Assembly (NCBI GenBank): GCA_934271275.1
Contig: CAKQRD010000005.1
Location: forward strand, 103,535-167,534
DNA length: 64,000 nucleotides
Reading direction: 5' to 3'
Source of the DNA: an uncultured Clostridia bacterium
GTDB taxonomy: Bacteria; Bacillota; Clostridia; Christensenellales; Borkfalkiaceae
Shown in pieces: positions 25,810 to 34,906 of this stretch. Under the pieces are notes generated by a model. The model saw nothing but the letters and a program-made list of their open reading frames with translations, was not told the origin of the DNA and searched no databases. The translations under genes were made by a program, and so were the position numbers. How positions within the stretch are numbered: the stretch's first letter is position 1; each line of letters starts with the position of its first letter.

Positions 25810-26445
25810 ATGATAGGACCTGATCCTGATAAAGTATATCCGAACGACAAAATTAAGCAAATCGTATATATCAAAAACGTCGTTACCCGCCCGAACGTAA
25901 TAGTCGGCGACTATTCGTATTACGACGACGTGAACGGGGCGGAGAATTTTGAGAGTCACGTTACTCATCATTATGAGTTTCTCGGAGATAAGCTGATTAT
26001 AGGCAAATTCTGCGCTATTGCCAAAGGAATCGAATTCGTTATGAACGGCGCAAATCACAGAATGAAAAGCGTTTCTACTTATCCGTTCAATATATTCGGA
26101 AACGGCTGGGAGAAGTACGCGCCTAAGATTGAAGATTTACCTTTCAAGGGGGATACGGTCGTCGGAAACGACGTTTGGATAGGGCAGAACGTAACCGTTA
26201 TGCCGGGAGTGCATATAGGAGACGGCGCGATTATTGCCGCAAATTCCGTCGTTGCGAAAGACGTTCCGCCGTATTGCGTTGCGGGCGGAAATCCCTGCCG
26301 CGTTATCCGTCTGCGTTTCGACGACGAGCTTACAGAGTACCTTTTAAATCTCAAATGGTGGAATTGGGAAGCCGATAAAATCTTCCGCAATATGGAGGCG
26401 TTGTGCAGCGGCGATTTGACAAAAATCAGAAATATTAAAGATTGA
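25810..26445 (+). CDS. Vat/CatB-type xenobiotic O-acetyltransferase
   Basis: 211 residues. The N-terminus (IGPDPDKVYPNDK) matches the GPxPxxxYP start of Vat streptogramin A acetyltransferases. Left-handed beta-helix hexapeptides run from about 60 to 165 (VVGNDVWIGQNVTVMPGVHIGDGAII), and the catalytic His is H83 in NGANHRM. The family forms trimers and acetylates hydroxyls of antibiotics with acetyl-CoA. Many chromosomal relatives have unknown natural substrates, so resistance cannot be assumed. It is followed by a cysteine hydrolase 35 bases on, likely co-transcribed. Confidence 0.85.
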   Translation: MIGPDPDKVYPNDKIKQIVYIKNVVTRPNVIVGDYSYYDDVNGAENFESHVTHHYEFLGDKLIIGKFCAIAKGIEFVMNGANHRMKSVSTYPFNIFGNGWEKYAPKIEDLPFKGDTVVGNDVWIGQNVTVMPGVHIGDGAIIAANSVVAKDVPPYCVAGGNPCRVIRLRFDDELTEYLLNLKWWNWEADKIFRNMEALCSGDLTKIRNIKD

Positions 26446-26480
26446 AAAATTAAACGAAAATAAAAAGGAGACGGAGAAAA

Positions 26481-26966
26481 ATGAATGATAAGGCGTTGGT
26501 GGTTATCGACCTGCAAAACGATATTACCAAAAATTACAAGGATATTATAGGAAACGTAAATTGCGCTATTGACCGCGCGGTAAAAGGCAAAATGCACGTC
26601 GTTTACGTCAGACATAATAGCGTGACCGCGGGGACGAGAACGTTTAAGGAAGGAACGCGCGGCGCGGATTTCGTACCCGAAATGAAAATCGTTTCCAACA
26701 ACGTTTTTGTTAAAACGAAGGCGAGCGCGACCACTAACGAAGAGTTCGTTAAGTTTTTTAAGGATAACGAAATTAAAGAAATTTTTGTTGCGGGTGCGGA
26801 CGCTACTGCGTGCGTAAAATCGACCTGTTATAATTTAGTAAAGCTCGGATTTTCCGTTTGCGTGCTTTCCGATTGCATAACTAGCTACGATAAAATCAAA
26901 ATTCCCGAAATGCTCGATTATTATCAAAGCAAAGGCTGCAAAATAGCGACTTCTAATGGTTTATAA
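26481..26966 (+). CDS. Isochorismatase-family cysteine hydrolase
   Basis: 161 residues with the family triad: D10 (VVIDLQND), K78 (FVKTKASA) and C111 (GADATACVKSTC). The fold is a Rossmann-like cysteine hydrolase. Members cleave amides such as nicotinamide or N-carbamoyl compounds, or hydrolyse isochorismate. The substrate here cannot be read. AAAAAGGAG precedes the ATG. Confidence 0.85.
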   Translation: MNDKALVVIDLQNDITKNYKDIIGNVNCAIDRAVKGKMHVVYVRHNSVTAGTRTFKEGTRGADFVPEMKIVSNNVFVKTKASATTNEEFVKFFKDNEIKEIFVAGADATACVKSTCYNLVKLGFSVCVLSDCITSYDKIKIPEMLDYYQSKGCKIATSNGL

Positions 26967-26989
26967 GCGGTTAATATAGTAGTAAAAGG

Positions 26990-27015
26990 AAAAGCACCGA
27001 GATCTCGGTGCTTTT
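26990..27015 (+). terminator. Bidirectional terminator
   Basis: Perfect palindrome (AAAAGCACCGAGA and its complement) with T-runs on both strands. It separates two convergent units. Confidence 0.85.
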
Positions 27016-27065
27016 ATCGTTTAATAATGCCGCCACAGCTTTACGGACGCTATAACGACGCGTTT

Positions 27066-29693
27066 TTACGAAACTTTGCCTGTTTGCTTACGAGCTTCTT
27101 TAATTTTTTTTAGCTTATCCGAAACGTGCTTTGCAAGCCTGTTCAAAAGTACGGAAAGCGGGAAATCTATAACGATAATCGCTAAAAGCTCTATCAAATG
27201 AATAAGGTGTCCGTTTGCGGGTGAAAGCTTGGTTAAGCCTATGAACTTCATTCCGTGAACTACGGTGACGGCGAGTATGGCTACGAGCATAACGCATATA
27301 ACTGAACACAGTGCCGCCCTGAATTTATTAAAAGGTCTGCAAATATGCAAAAGGTTTACGAACCCCGCGAAGGTCAGGGCAAGAGTCGCCATCGTCGTAT
27401 AAACCTTGTAATCCGTCGTCCTGTCGAAAAAGTTTATTATTCCGACCGCTCCGACGCTGATAACCATTAAAAGCGCGGCGGGTAACGACTTGGCAACTAC
27501 GTTGCTTATAAATCTGCCCTCGATTCGGGCGTCGTTCGGCTGCATAGATAACGCAAGCGAGGCAATGCCTATGACAACCATTTCCAGCGGCGTCATTTGT
27601 TTCGGAGTAAAAGGGTAGCCGGGGATAGAGCGAATCCAGAATACCGTGAGCGCAAGTATTATGGTAAAAAACGTTTTCATCAGGTACAGAGAGGCAGAGC
27701 TTTGCACGTTATTTATAACCCTTCTGCCTTCGTGAACGACCTGCGGCATATGCGAAAAATTATCGTCCATAAGAACGAGGTGGGCAACGCTCCTTGCAGC
27801 CTCGCTGCCCGAAGCAACCGAAATCGCGCAATCCGCTTCTTTTAATGCTATAATATCGTTTACGCCGTCGCCCGTCATAGCCGTCGTGTGTCCGTTGTTT
27901 TTCAACGCCTTAACGATAACGGCTTTTTGTTCGGGGGAAACTCTGCCGAAAACGACGTATTCGTTCGCGGCTTTTTCCACCTCTTCGTCGGAAAGACCTT
28001 CAAGACTGATATATTTTTCCGCGCCCACGATTCCTACGCGTTTGGCAACTTCTGAAACGGTGACGGGGTTGTCGCCCGAGATAACCTTTATGGCGACGCC
28101 GTTTTCTTTGAACCAGCTTATCGTTTTTGCGGCGTCGCTTCTAACGTTGTCCGCGATAAGAAGCAGAGAAATCGCCGTAAAATCATCGGGAACGTTTTCT
28201 CCGTCGAGCGGCGTTTCGCTTCTCGCGAGAACGAGAACCCGCAAACCGTTGCTTGTGTGTAATTCAATCTGTTTTTTCAGCTTTCCGTACTCGTTCTCCG
28301 TCAAAACGAATTCCGGCGCGCCGAACGCGTAAGTAACGTTCCCTTCAAAGGTAACGGCGGAAAGCTTTCTCGTAGAATTGAAAGGGAGAGAAGAAATCGC
28401 GTTGAGAGTTCCTCTGTCACCGTATCTGTCGCAAAGCGCGATTGCCGTCTGGTTTGCGTCTTTAAGTTCGGCGAGCATAGAGGAGATTACGAGTTCTGCG
28501 CCGTTTTCGTCGTCGGTAACAGTAATTTCTTCCACGAAAGTCATTTTTCCGTCCGTTATCGTTCCCGTTTTATCGAAACAGATAACGTCCACTCTTGCGA
28601 GCATTTCGAGGGAATAAAGGTCCTGAACGAGGGTGTTTTGCTTTGCGAGTTTGATGATCCCGACTGCGAGCGCAAGGCTGGTGAGCATAAACATCCCCGA
28701 AGGAATCATTCCCAAAACCACGGTTGACGTGTAGTGAATTGCGTCGGCAACCGTTTTTCCGCCGAAAACGGTCGCTTTTATTATATACGCCGCGGCGATC
28801 GGAACGATTATAATTCCTATCGTGCGGATAAAAACCGTCAGCGAACTCATAAGCTCGGAGTGCGGTTTTTTATATTTTTTAGCTTTTGCGGAAAGCTTTT
28901 CGGAATAGCTTTCTTTCCCGACCTTTTCCGCTCTTGCGAAACATCTGCCGGCAACGATAAAGCTTCCGGATAACAGCTCGTCGCCCGCTTTTTTTCTTAC
29001 GGGAACGGATTCGCCGGTAAGGAGCGACTCGTTAGCTTCAACGATGCCTTCGATAACGGTGCAGTCGGCGGGAATTTGCCTGCCCGCCGAAAGCTTTATA
29101 ACGTCGCCGAGTACCACGTCCGAAACGGCGATTTCGCGTTCTTCGCCTTCGCGCATAACGGTTACCGTTTTAGCGGCGACGAGGGAAAGCTTATCTATAC
29201 AACGCTTCGCGCGGATTTCCTGTAATATACCGATAGTGATGTTGATAGCGTAAACCACGGCGAACGAAAAGTCGAAAAGCTGTGCGTGAACGCTTAAAAG
29301 AGCAATAAAAACGATAAGCCCCAGCAAATTAAACACGGAAAAAATGTTCCCGACAAAAATGCTGAGGTACGACTTTGAAATTTTTTTAGAGACGGCGTTA
29401 GTCAAACCGTCTTTTATTCTTGCGTTTACCTCTTCGGCGGAAAGTCCCGTTGTTTCGTCGCGGGCGGGGGAAGGCTTATCCGTTCCCGCCCGAACAATCG
29501 GTTCAGACTTTTTTGACTGCGTATTCGCGCAACCTACCTGTTCCGCACGCTCCGATACTCCTTCCGCACGTTCTTTAATTTCTGCATTTGCAGAAAGTTC
29601 TGCGTGGGAAACGGAGTCTGTTTTTTTCATGTTTTCGGTGTTTTCCGCCGAAGAGTCGCTTTTATTTAAAATATTTTTCTCTTTTTCAACCAT
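27066..29693 (-). CDS. P-type cation-transporting ATPase (CtpE/P2-like)
   Basis: 875 residues. The phosphorylation site is D374 in CFDKTGTITDG; the actuator motif LTGES is at about 225-229, and the hinge MTGDGVNDIIALKEAD is intact. M4 reads GMIPSGMFMLTSLALAVG, close to the CtpE group of calcium-type ATPases; there is no heavy-metal CPC motif. The ion is therefore probably Ca2+ or a similar cation. The first 80 residues are charged, low-complexity and unlike the family. The start is uncertain because no clear ribosome site precedes the ATG; a second ATG is at 29630. The gene begins 10 bases after leuS ends. Confidence 0.88.
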   Translation of the reverse strand: MVEKEKNILNKSDSSAENTENMKKTDSVSHAELSANAEIKERAEGVSERAEQVGCANTQSKKSEPIVRAGTDKPSPARDETTGLSAEEVNARIKDGLTNAVSKKISKSYLSIFVGNIFSVFNLLGLIVFIALLSVHAQLFDFSFAVVYAINITIGILQEIRAKRCIDKLSLVAAKTVTVMREGEEREIAVSDVVLGDVIKLSAGRQIPADCTVIEGIVEANESLLTGESVPVRKKAGDELLSGSFIVAGRCFARAEKVGKESYSEKLSAKAKKYKKPHSELMSSLTVFIRTIGIIIVPIAAAYIIKATVFGGKTVADAIHYTSTVVLGMIPSGMFMLTSLALAVGIIKLAKQNTLVQDLYSLEMLARVDVICFDKTGTITDGKMTFVEEITVTDDENGAELVISSMLAELKDANQTAIALCDRYGDRGTLNAISSLPFNSTRKLSAVTFEGNVTYAFGAPEFVLTENEYGKLKKQIELHTSNGLRVLVLARSETPLDGENVPDDFTAISLLLIADNVRSDAAKTISWFKENGVAIKVISGDNPVTVSEVAKRVGIVGAEKYISLEGLSDEEVEKAANEYVVFGRVSPEQKAVIVKALKNNGHTTAMTGDGVNDIIALKEADCAISVASGSEAARSVAHLVLMDDNFSHMPQVVHEGRRVINNVQSSASLYLMKTFFTIILALTVFWIRSIPGYPFTPKQMTPLEMVVIGIASLALSMQPNDARIEGRFISNVVAKSLPAALLMVISVGAVGIINFFDRTTDYKVYTTMATLALTFAGFVNLLHICRPFNKFRAALCSVICVMLVAILAVTVVHGMKFIGLTKLSPANGHLIHLIELLAIIVIDFPLSVLLNRLAKHVSDKLKKIKEARKQTGKVS

Positions 29694-29703
29694 ATCGCAA
29701 AAA

Positions 29704-32133
29704 TCAGACTATTATATTTATAAGCCTTTTCGGAACGATTATGAGTTTTTTAATCTCTTTTCCGTTGAGTTCGGCGGTAATTTTTTCGTCTTTTGCGATA
29801 ATTTCTCTGATTCCCGCTTCGTCGATGTCGGAGGGAATATTGATTTTGGTTTTCATTTTGCTGTTAATCTGAACGGCGACTTCGACCTCGTCGAGGGTGA
29901 GCGCAGACTCGTCGCATTCGGGATATTTAGAGAAGAAAATCGACTTTTTTCCGCCGAGGCTTTCCCAGATTTCTTCCGAAAAATGCGGCGCGCAGGGTGC
30001 TAAAAGCAGAATGAATTTCTTAAAGCAGTCCTTAAACAGCGCGACGTTTTTCTTTTCTTCGCCATCGTATTTCGCGAGTGCGTTAAGAAGTTCCATAAGC
30101 CTTGCGACCGCGGTGTTAAAGGAGAAATTCTCCATATCTCTGTCAACGCACTTGATTGCATAGTTCGTCGCGTACAAAAGTTCTTTTTCGTTCTTGCCGA
30201 TTTCGCAGGGAGTCTTATCCGTTTCGAGCGAGTTCACCTTTGCCGCAAGTCTTTCCACTCTGTCGAGGAATTTAGTAATAGCCTTAATGCCGTCGTCGTT
30301 CCACGGGCCGCCCTCGGTATAGGAGAAGCCGAACATAAGGTAAAGTCTCAAAGTATCCGAGCCGTATTTTTCGACGTAGGGGTCGGGGGCGATGATGTTG
30401 CCCTTGCTTTTGCTCATACGCATACCGTCCGGACCTAAAATAACGCCCTGATGCACGAGCGACTTAAACGGTTCGTCAAAGGTGAGATAACCCATGTCGC
30501 GCAAAGCCTTCGTAATGAATCTTGCGTATAAGAGGTGCATACAAGCGTGTTCCGCGCCGCCGACGTACTTGTCTACGGGCAGCATTTTATTTATGATTTC
30601 GGGGTTAAAAGGCTCTTTCGAGTCGTGCGCGTCGGGGTATCTCAGATAATACCAGCTGGAACACACGAAGGTGTCGAGCGTGTCGGGATCTCTGTGCGCG
30701 GGACCGCCGCAGACGGGGCAGGTGGTTTCCATAAAGCCCTTATGCTTTGCGAGCGGGGATTCACCGTCGGGCTTAAACTCCACGTCGTAAGGGAGTTTTA
30801 CGGGCAGGTCGGAATAGGGAACGGGAACGATGCCGCACTTGTCGCAGTAAACGACGGGGATAGGCGCGCCCCAGTAACGCTGACGGGAAACGAGCCAGTC
30901 GCGCAACCTGTAATTAGTTTTGTATTCCGCCTTGCCTTCTTTTATAAGCTTGTTGACGATAGCCTTTCTGCCCTCGGCGGAAGTCATTCCGTCAAAGCCC
31001 ATACTGTTCACGATAATGCCTTCCTCGTGGAAGGGGAGATCGTCGGGACAGTTAATGCCTTTCGTTACGCGAACTATGGGGAGATCGTATTTTTTAGCGA
31101 ATTCAAAGTCTCTTTCGTCGCCCGAAGGAACGCCCATAACCGCGCCCGTTCCGTAAGAATAAAGAACGTAATCGGCAACGTAAATCGGTACGAGCTTGCC
31201 GTTAATCGGGTTAATCGCGTTGTGACCGATATAAACGCCCGTTTTTTCGCGGGTGGTGGAGAGACGGTCAATCTCGTTGGCGAGCGAGGTCTGATAAACG
31301 TACGCCTCTACCTCCGCGCGCCTGTCTTCCGAAGTCAGCTTTTTCACGAGCGGGTGTTCGGGCGCGAGGACGATAAACGAAACGCCGAACAAGGTGTCCG
31401 CACGGGTGGTGAACACCTTAAACGTGTCGCCGCTTTCGCAGGTGAACTCGATTTCCGCGCCGATAGACTTGCCTATCCAGTTTTTCTGCATAAGCTTGGT
31501 TTTTTCGGGCCAGTCGAGATCCTTTAAGCCCTGTAAAAGCTCTTCCGCGTAGTCGGTGATTTTAAAGAACCATTGCGTGAGGTCTTTTTTGACTACGGGA
31601 GTGCCGCACCTTTCGCAAACGCCGTTCACGACCTGTTCGTTGGCGAGTACGGTTTTGCAGCCGGGACACCAGTTGACGGGGGCTTCTTTTCTGTAAGCAA
31701 GCCCTTTTTCATAAAGCTTTAAAAAGAGCCATTGAGTCCATTTGTAGTAATCCTCGTTGCAGGTTTTGATTTCGGCATTCCAGTCGAACATCGCGCCCAT
31801 TTCTTTGAGGGTTTCTTCCATATTCGCGATATTTTTTTCGGTGGAATCTTTGGGGTGAATACCCGTTTTAATGGCGTAGTTTTCGGCGGGCAACCCGAAG
31901 GCGTCGAAGCCCATCGGCTGAAACACCTCGAACCCCTTCATTTTCTTATAACGCACGAAGCTGTCGGTAGGACCGTAGTTATACCAGTGTCCTAAATGCA
32001 GCTTAGCGGCGGAAGGATAAGAAAACATTTCCAGACAATAATATTTTTTGTCAATGTTTCTGGGGTTAAACGTGCCGAGCTTTTCCTTTTCCCAAATCGC
32101 CTGCCACTTTTTTTCTACTTTTTTAATGTCCAT
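29704..32133 (-). CDS. leuS: Leucyl-tRNA synthetase
   Basis: 809 residues from the ATG at 32133 (MDIKKVEKKWQAIWEKEK), with GGAGG 12 bases upstream. Longer readings of the frame look non-coding. The HIGH motif is LHLGH near residue 42 and KMSKS reads MRMSKSKGN. The CP1 editing domain and the zinc knuckles (CPGC..CERCG, CPVCGG) are present. It charges tRNA-Leu. No T-box is seen in front of it. Confidence 0.97.
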   Translation of the reverse strand: MDIKKVEKKWQAIWEKEKLGTFNPRNIDKKYYCLEMFSYPSAAKLHLGHWYNYGPTDSFVRYKKMKGFEVFQPMGFDAFGLPAENYAIKTGIHPKDSTEKNIANMEETLKEMGAMFDWNAEIKTCNEDYYKWTQWLFLKLYEKGLAYRKEAPVNWCPGCKTVLANEQVVNGVCERCGTPVVKKDLTQWFFKITDYAEELLQGLKDLDWPEKTKLMQKNWIGKSIGAEIEFTCESGDTFKVFTTRADTLFGVSFIVLAPEHPLVKKLTSEDRRAEVEAYVYQTSLANEIDRLSTTREKTGVYIGHNAINPINGKLVPIYVADYVLYSYGTGAVMGVPSGDERDFEFAKKYDLPIVRVTKGINCPDDLPFHEEGIIVNSMGFDGMTSAEGRKAIVNKLIKEGKAEYKTNYRLRDWLVSRQRYWGAPIPVVYCDKCGIVPVPYSDLPVKLPYDVEFKPDGESPLAKHKGFMETTCPVCGGPAHRDPDTLDTFVCSSWYYLRYPDAHDSKEPFNPEIINKMLPVDKYVGGAEHACMHLLYARFITKALRDMGYLTFDEPFKSLVHQGVILGPDGMRMSKSKGNIIAPDPYVEKYGSDTLRLYLMFGFSYTEGGPWNDDGIKAITKFLDRVERLAAKVNSLETDKTPCEIGKNEKELLYATNYAIKCVDRDMENFSFNTAVARLMELLNALAKYDGEEKKNVALFKDCFKKFILLLAPCAPHFSEEIWESLGGKKSIFFSKYPECDESALTLDEVEVAVQINSKMKTKINIPSDIDEAGIREIIAKDEKITAELNGKEIKKLIIVPKRLINIIV

Positions 32134-32182
32134 ACAGTAAAATAAGCCTCCGTAAAATACAAAGTATATCTCAAACAGAAAC

Positions 32183-32211
32183 ATTATATAATAAAAGAAT
32201 CTTTTAGTCAA
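32183..32211 (-). promoter_or_regulatory. leuS promoter
   Basis: On the minus strand: TTGACT (32211-32206), 17-base spacer, TATAAT (32188-32183). The leader is about 45 bases. Confidence 0.85.
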
Positions 32212-32432
32212 GCGATATAAGGCGGTATACCCGCTATAAGATAGCCTGAAGCCTCTGCGATAGCCGTAGCCGAAGCATTGCGCAAAACCTTCGTTCAAAA
32301 CCTGTGTGTATTATATGTGTGCAGAACCTTCGCGCGCCGAACCTCTGTGCGGTTTGCCGCGGCGGCGGATAAAGAAAAACACTCGCTTATTGATAAAAAA
32401 AGCGGAAAATGCGCAAAAAATCCGCCTGTTGC

Positions 32433-32461
32433 TTGCATATTCCATAGAAAAGTGCTAAAAT
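32433..32461 (+). promoter_or_regulatory. Promoter for the BspA-like lipoprotein
   Basis: TTGCAT at 32433-32438, 17-base spacer, TAAAAT at 32456-32461. The transcript would carry a leader of about 210 bases. From 32212 to 32432 nothing else could be identified. Confidence 0.6.
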
Positions 32462-32605
32462 ATAATCTGCCATACAATTGTATATTAGTTTTTTATAGTG
32501 CATCTTCTTGGTAGAAGTGTACTATCTTTTCGCGTTATATAAAGTACTATAAAAACTAGTATTATAACGATTGTGTGGCAACAAGCGAAGCTGTGCATTT
32601 TTACG

Positions 32606-32640
32606 GTGCGTAGCCCTGCTTGAAAGGCTGCGCATTTTTT
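32606..32640 (+). promoter_or_regulatory. Terminator-like hairpin in the leader (possible attenuator)
   Basis: Ten-base stem with two G.T pairs (32606-32615 with 32626-32635) followed by a T-run. It lies between the promoter and the ribosome site AGAGGAGG, 41 bases before the gene. An imperfect hairpin near 32494-32524 precedes it. It could attenuate the gene or end a short RNA. Confidence 0.5.
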
Positions 32641-32680
32641 ATTTGCGCAAAAACACTTTTATCAGAGGAGGCATTTTATA

Positions 32681-34879
32681 ATGCGAAAAAGAAGTTTGTT
32701 GTTTTTTGTCGCGATAATCGCGACGGTGTGCTTCTCGCTCGGGTTTTTTGCGGCTTGTGGCGGGAACAACGGAAGCGGTTCGGACGATAACGGCGGCACG
32801 GGCGGCGGAGATAACCCCTCGGGGCATACCCATTCGTACGTCGAAACGGTGATTTCGCCGACTTGTACGGAAAAAGGTTATACCTTACATAAGTGCGCTT
32901 GCGGGTATGAATTTTTGGATAACCTTACCGCCGCTTTGGGGCATAATCTCGGCGAATGGAAGGTAACTACGCCCGCGACCGAAGGTAAAGACGGCGAGGA
33001 AACGAGAGCTTGCACGCGCGAAAACTGCGATTATTTTGAAACGCGAAAAATTCCCGCACAGGAGCATACGCACGACTATAAAGAAACGGTTGTAGAGCCG
33101 ACCTGTACCGAAAAGGGTTATACCTTACATAAATGCTCTTGCGGAGATGAGTATAAAGATAACGAGCAACCCGCATTAGGGCATAGCTTTACTAACTACG
33201 TTTCTGACGGAAACGCTACCTGTACGAAGGACGGAACGAAAACGGCTAAATGCGACAGGTGTGACGAGAAAGACACGGTAACGGACGAGAAAACCGCCTT
33301 CGGACATAATTTCGGGGAATGGAAAGAGATAAAGCCTGCGACGGAAGAAGAGGACGGCTTGAAAGAGCGTGCCTGCGCGCGTTGCGGAGAAACGGAAGAG
33401 CAATCTATCCCCGCCAAAACTCACGAGCATAAATATGTGGAAACGGTTATAGAACCGACTTGTACCGAAAGGGGCTATACTTTACATAAATGTGCTTGCG
33501 GCGACGAGTATAAAGATAACGAAACGGAAGCTTTGGGACATAGCTTTACTAACTACATTTCTGACGGAAACGCGACCTGTACGAAAGACGGAACGAAAAC
33601 GGCTAAATGCGACAGATGTGATGAGAGAGACACGGTAACGGATGAGAAAACCGCCCTCGGACATAATTTTTCTACCGAATGGACGGTTGATAAAAAAGCT
33701 ACTTGTCAAAAAACGGGTATAAAATCTCACCATTGCACGCGTTGCGAAGCTAAAACCGACGAAACGGAAGTTCCGATTATCGACCATAACTACGTTGACG
33801 AAATATGCTCTATGTGCGGAAAGGTGGAGCTTATAGAAGCGACGGGGCTTGAATATACTTTGAGTGACGATAAAACTTATTATATTGTGACTGAGTTGGG
33901 TGAATGTACCCGTAAACATTTTATAATACCCGCAACGTATAATGGTCTGCCTGTGAAGGAAATAGGTGAAATGGTGTTTTATCAGAAAAACGATATTATA
34001 CAAGTTGTTTTGCCTGACGGCATAGAGAAAATCGGTAACGGTGCGTTTAGCGGATGTTCAAGCTTGCGAGTGATTTATCTCGGAAATGTTTTGCAAACGA
34101 TAGGTGATAGTGCGTTCAGTGGTTGCAGGTCGCTCACGAGTATAACAATCCCCGACAGTGTGACGAGTATAGGTCGGAGAGTGTTCTATTGTTGCAGTTC
34201 GCTCACGAGTATAAATATCCCCGACGGTGTGACGAGTATAGGGGGGTGGGCGTTCAGTGATTGCTATTCGCTCACGAGTATAACGATACCCGACAGTGTG
34301 ACGAACATAGGCGAGGATGCGTTTTATTGTTGCTCTTCGCTTATGAGTATAGCTATACCCGACAGTGTGACGAGCATAGGTAATGAAGCATTTAGCGGTT
34401 GCAATAAACTTATAAAAACAATAAAAGGCGTTGGCTACGTTGATAAATGGGTTATAGATTGTGATACTTCTGTAACGAAAGTAGAATTAAAAGCCGATAC
34501 GGTTGGTATTGCGTATAGTGCGTTCAGTGGTTGCAGGTCGCTCACGAGTATAACAATACCCGATAGTGTGACAAATATAGGTGGTAGTGCATTCTATAAT
34601 TGCAGCTCGCTTACGAGTATAACAATCCCCGATGGTGTGACGAGTATAGGTAGTAGTGCGTTCTATGGTTGCAGTTCGCTTACGAGTATAACGATCCCCG
34701 ACGGTGTGATGTGCATAGAAAGTGTTGTGTTCTTTTATTGTAGTTCGCTCACTGATATTACTTATAACGGGACAAAAGCCGAATGGCAAAAAATAACGAA
34801 AGGAGATGGATGGAAATGGAATACGGGTAACTTTACGGTGCATTGCACAGACGGAGATTTAACAAAAAACGAAGCATAA
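32681..34879 (+). CDS. BspA-like leucine-rich-repeat lipoprotein
   Basis: 732 residues. The lipobox Cys is in GFFAACGG (about residue 26). A Gly/Asp-rich linker is followed by Cys-rich repeats (about 48-380) with units like PTCTEKGYTLHKCACG and LGHSFTNY. From about 400 to 710, LRR_5 repeats of the BspA type run with the core SLTSITIPDSVTSIG and AFSGCSSL. One break in the repeats (about 575-600) reads VGYVDKWVIDCD. It should be anchored at the cell surface. Such proteins often serve in adhesion or host contact, but this is not shown here. Confidence 0.88.
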   Translation: MRKRSLLFFVAIIATVCFSLGFFAACGGNNGSGSDDNGGTGGGDNPSGHTHSYVETVISPTCTEKGYTLHKCACGYEFLDNLTAALGHNLGEWKVTTPATEGKDGEETRACTRENCDYFETRKIPAQEHTHDYKETVVEPTCTEKGYTLHKCSCGDEYKDNEQPALGHSFTNYVSDGNATCTKDGTKTAKCDRCDEKDTVTDEKTAFGHNFGEWKEIKPATEEEDGLKERACARCGETEEQSIPAKTHEHKYVETVIEPTCTERGYTLHKCACGDEYKDNETEALGHSFTNYISDGNATCTKDGTKTAKCDRCDERDTVTDEKTALGHNFSTEWTVDKKATCQKTGIKSHHCTRCEAKTDETEVPIIDHNYVDEICSMCGKVELIEATGLEYTLSDDKTYYIVTELGECTRKHFIIPATYNGLPVKEIGEMVFYQKNDIIQVVLPDGIEKIGNGAFSGCSSLRVIYLGNVLQTIGDSAFSGCRSLTSITIPDSVTSIGRRVFYCCSSLTSINIPDGVTSIGGWAFSDCYSLTSITIPDSVTNIGEDAFYCCSSLMSIAIPDSVTSIGNEAFSGCNKLIKTIKGVGYVDKWVIDCDTSVTKVELKADTVGIAYSAFSGCRSLTSITIPDSVTNIGGSAFYNCSSLTSITIPDGVTSIGSSAFYGCSSLTSITIPDGVMCIESVVFFYCSSLTDITYNGTKAEWQKITKGDGWKWNTGNFTVHCTDGDLTKNEA
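33061..33660 (+). repeat. Internal 357-base duplication in the Cys-rich region
   Basis: The segment around 33061-33300 is repeated almost unchanged about 357 bases (119 codons) later, e.g. CATAGCTTTACTAACTAC at 33182 and 33539. High nucleotide identity suggests a recent in-frame duplication. Shorter repeats of about 69 bases encode the LRRs at 34030-34750. Confidence 0.8.
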
Positions 34880-34906
34880 AAAATATAAATCAAAGGAGAA
34901 AAAATT

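Noticed and set aside
30535..31527. 330-codon plus-strand frame inside leuS
   Set aside because: Opposite strand of a clear leuS gene.
32134..32330. T-box leader for leuS
   Set aside because: No GGGTGGTACCGCG-type core on the minus strand; the leuS leader is only about 45 bases.
32278..32514. 78-codon frame between leuS and the BspA-like gene
   Set aside because: No ribosome site, crosses the promoter at 32433, odd composition.
33061..34760. CRISPR-like repeats
   Set aside because: The repeats are in-frame protein repeats of a surface lipoprotein, without unique spacers of even length.
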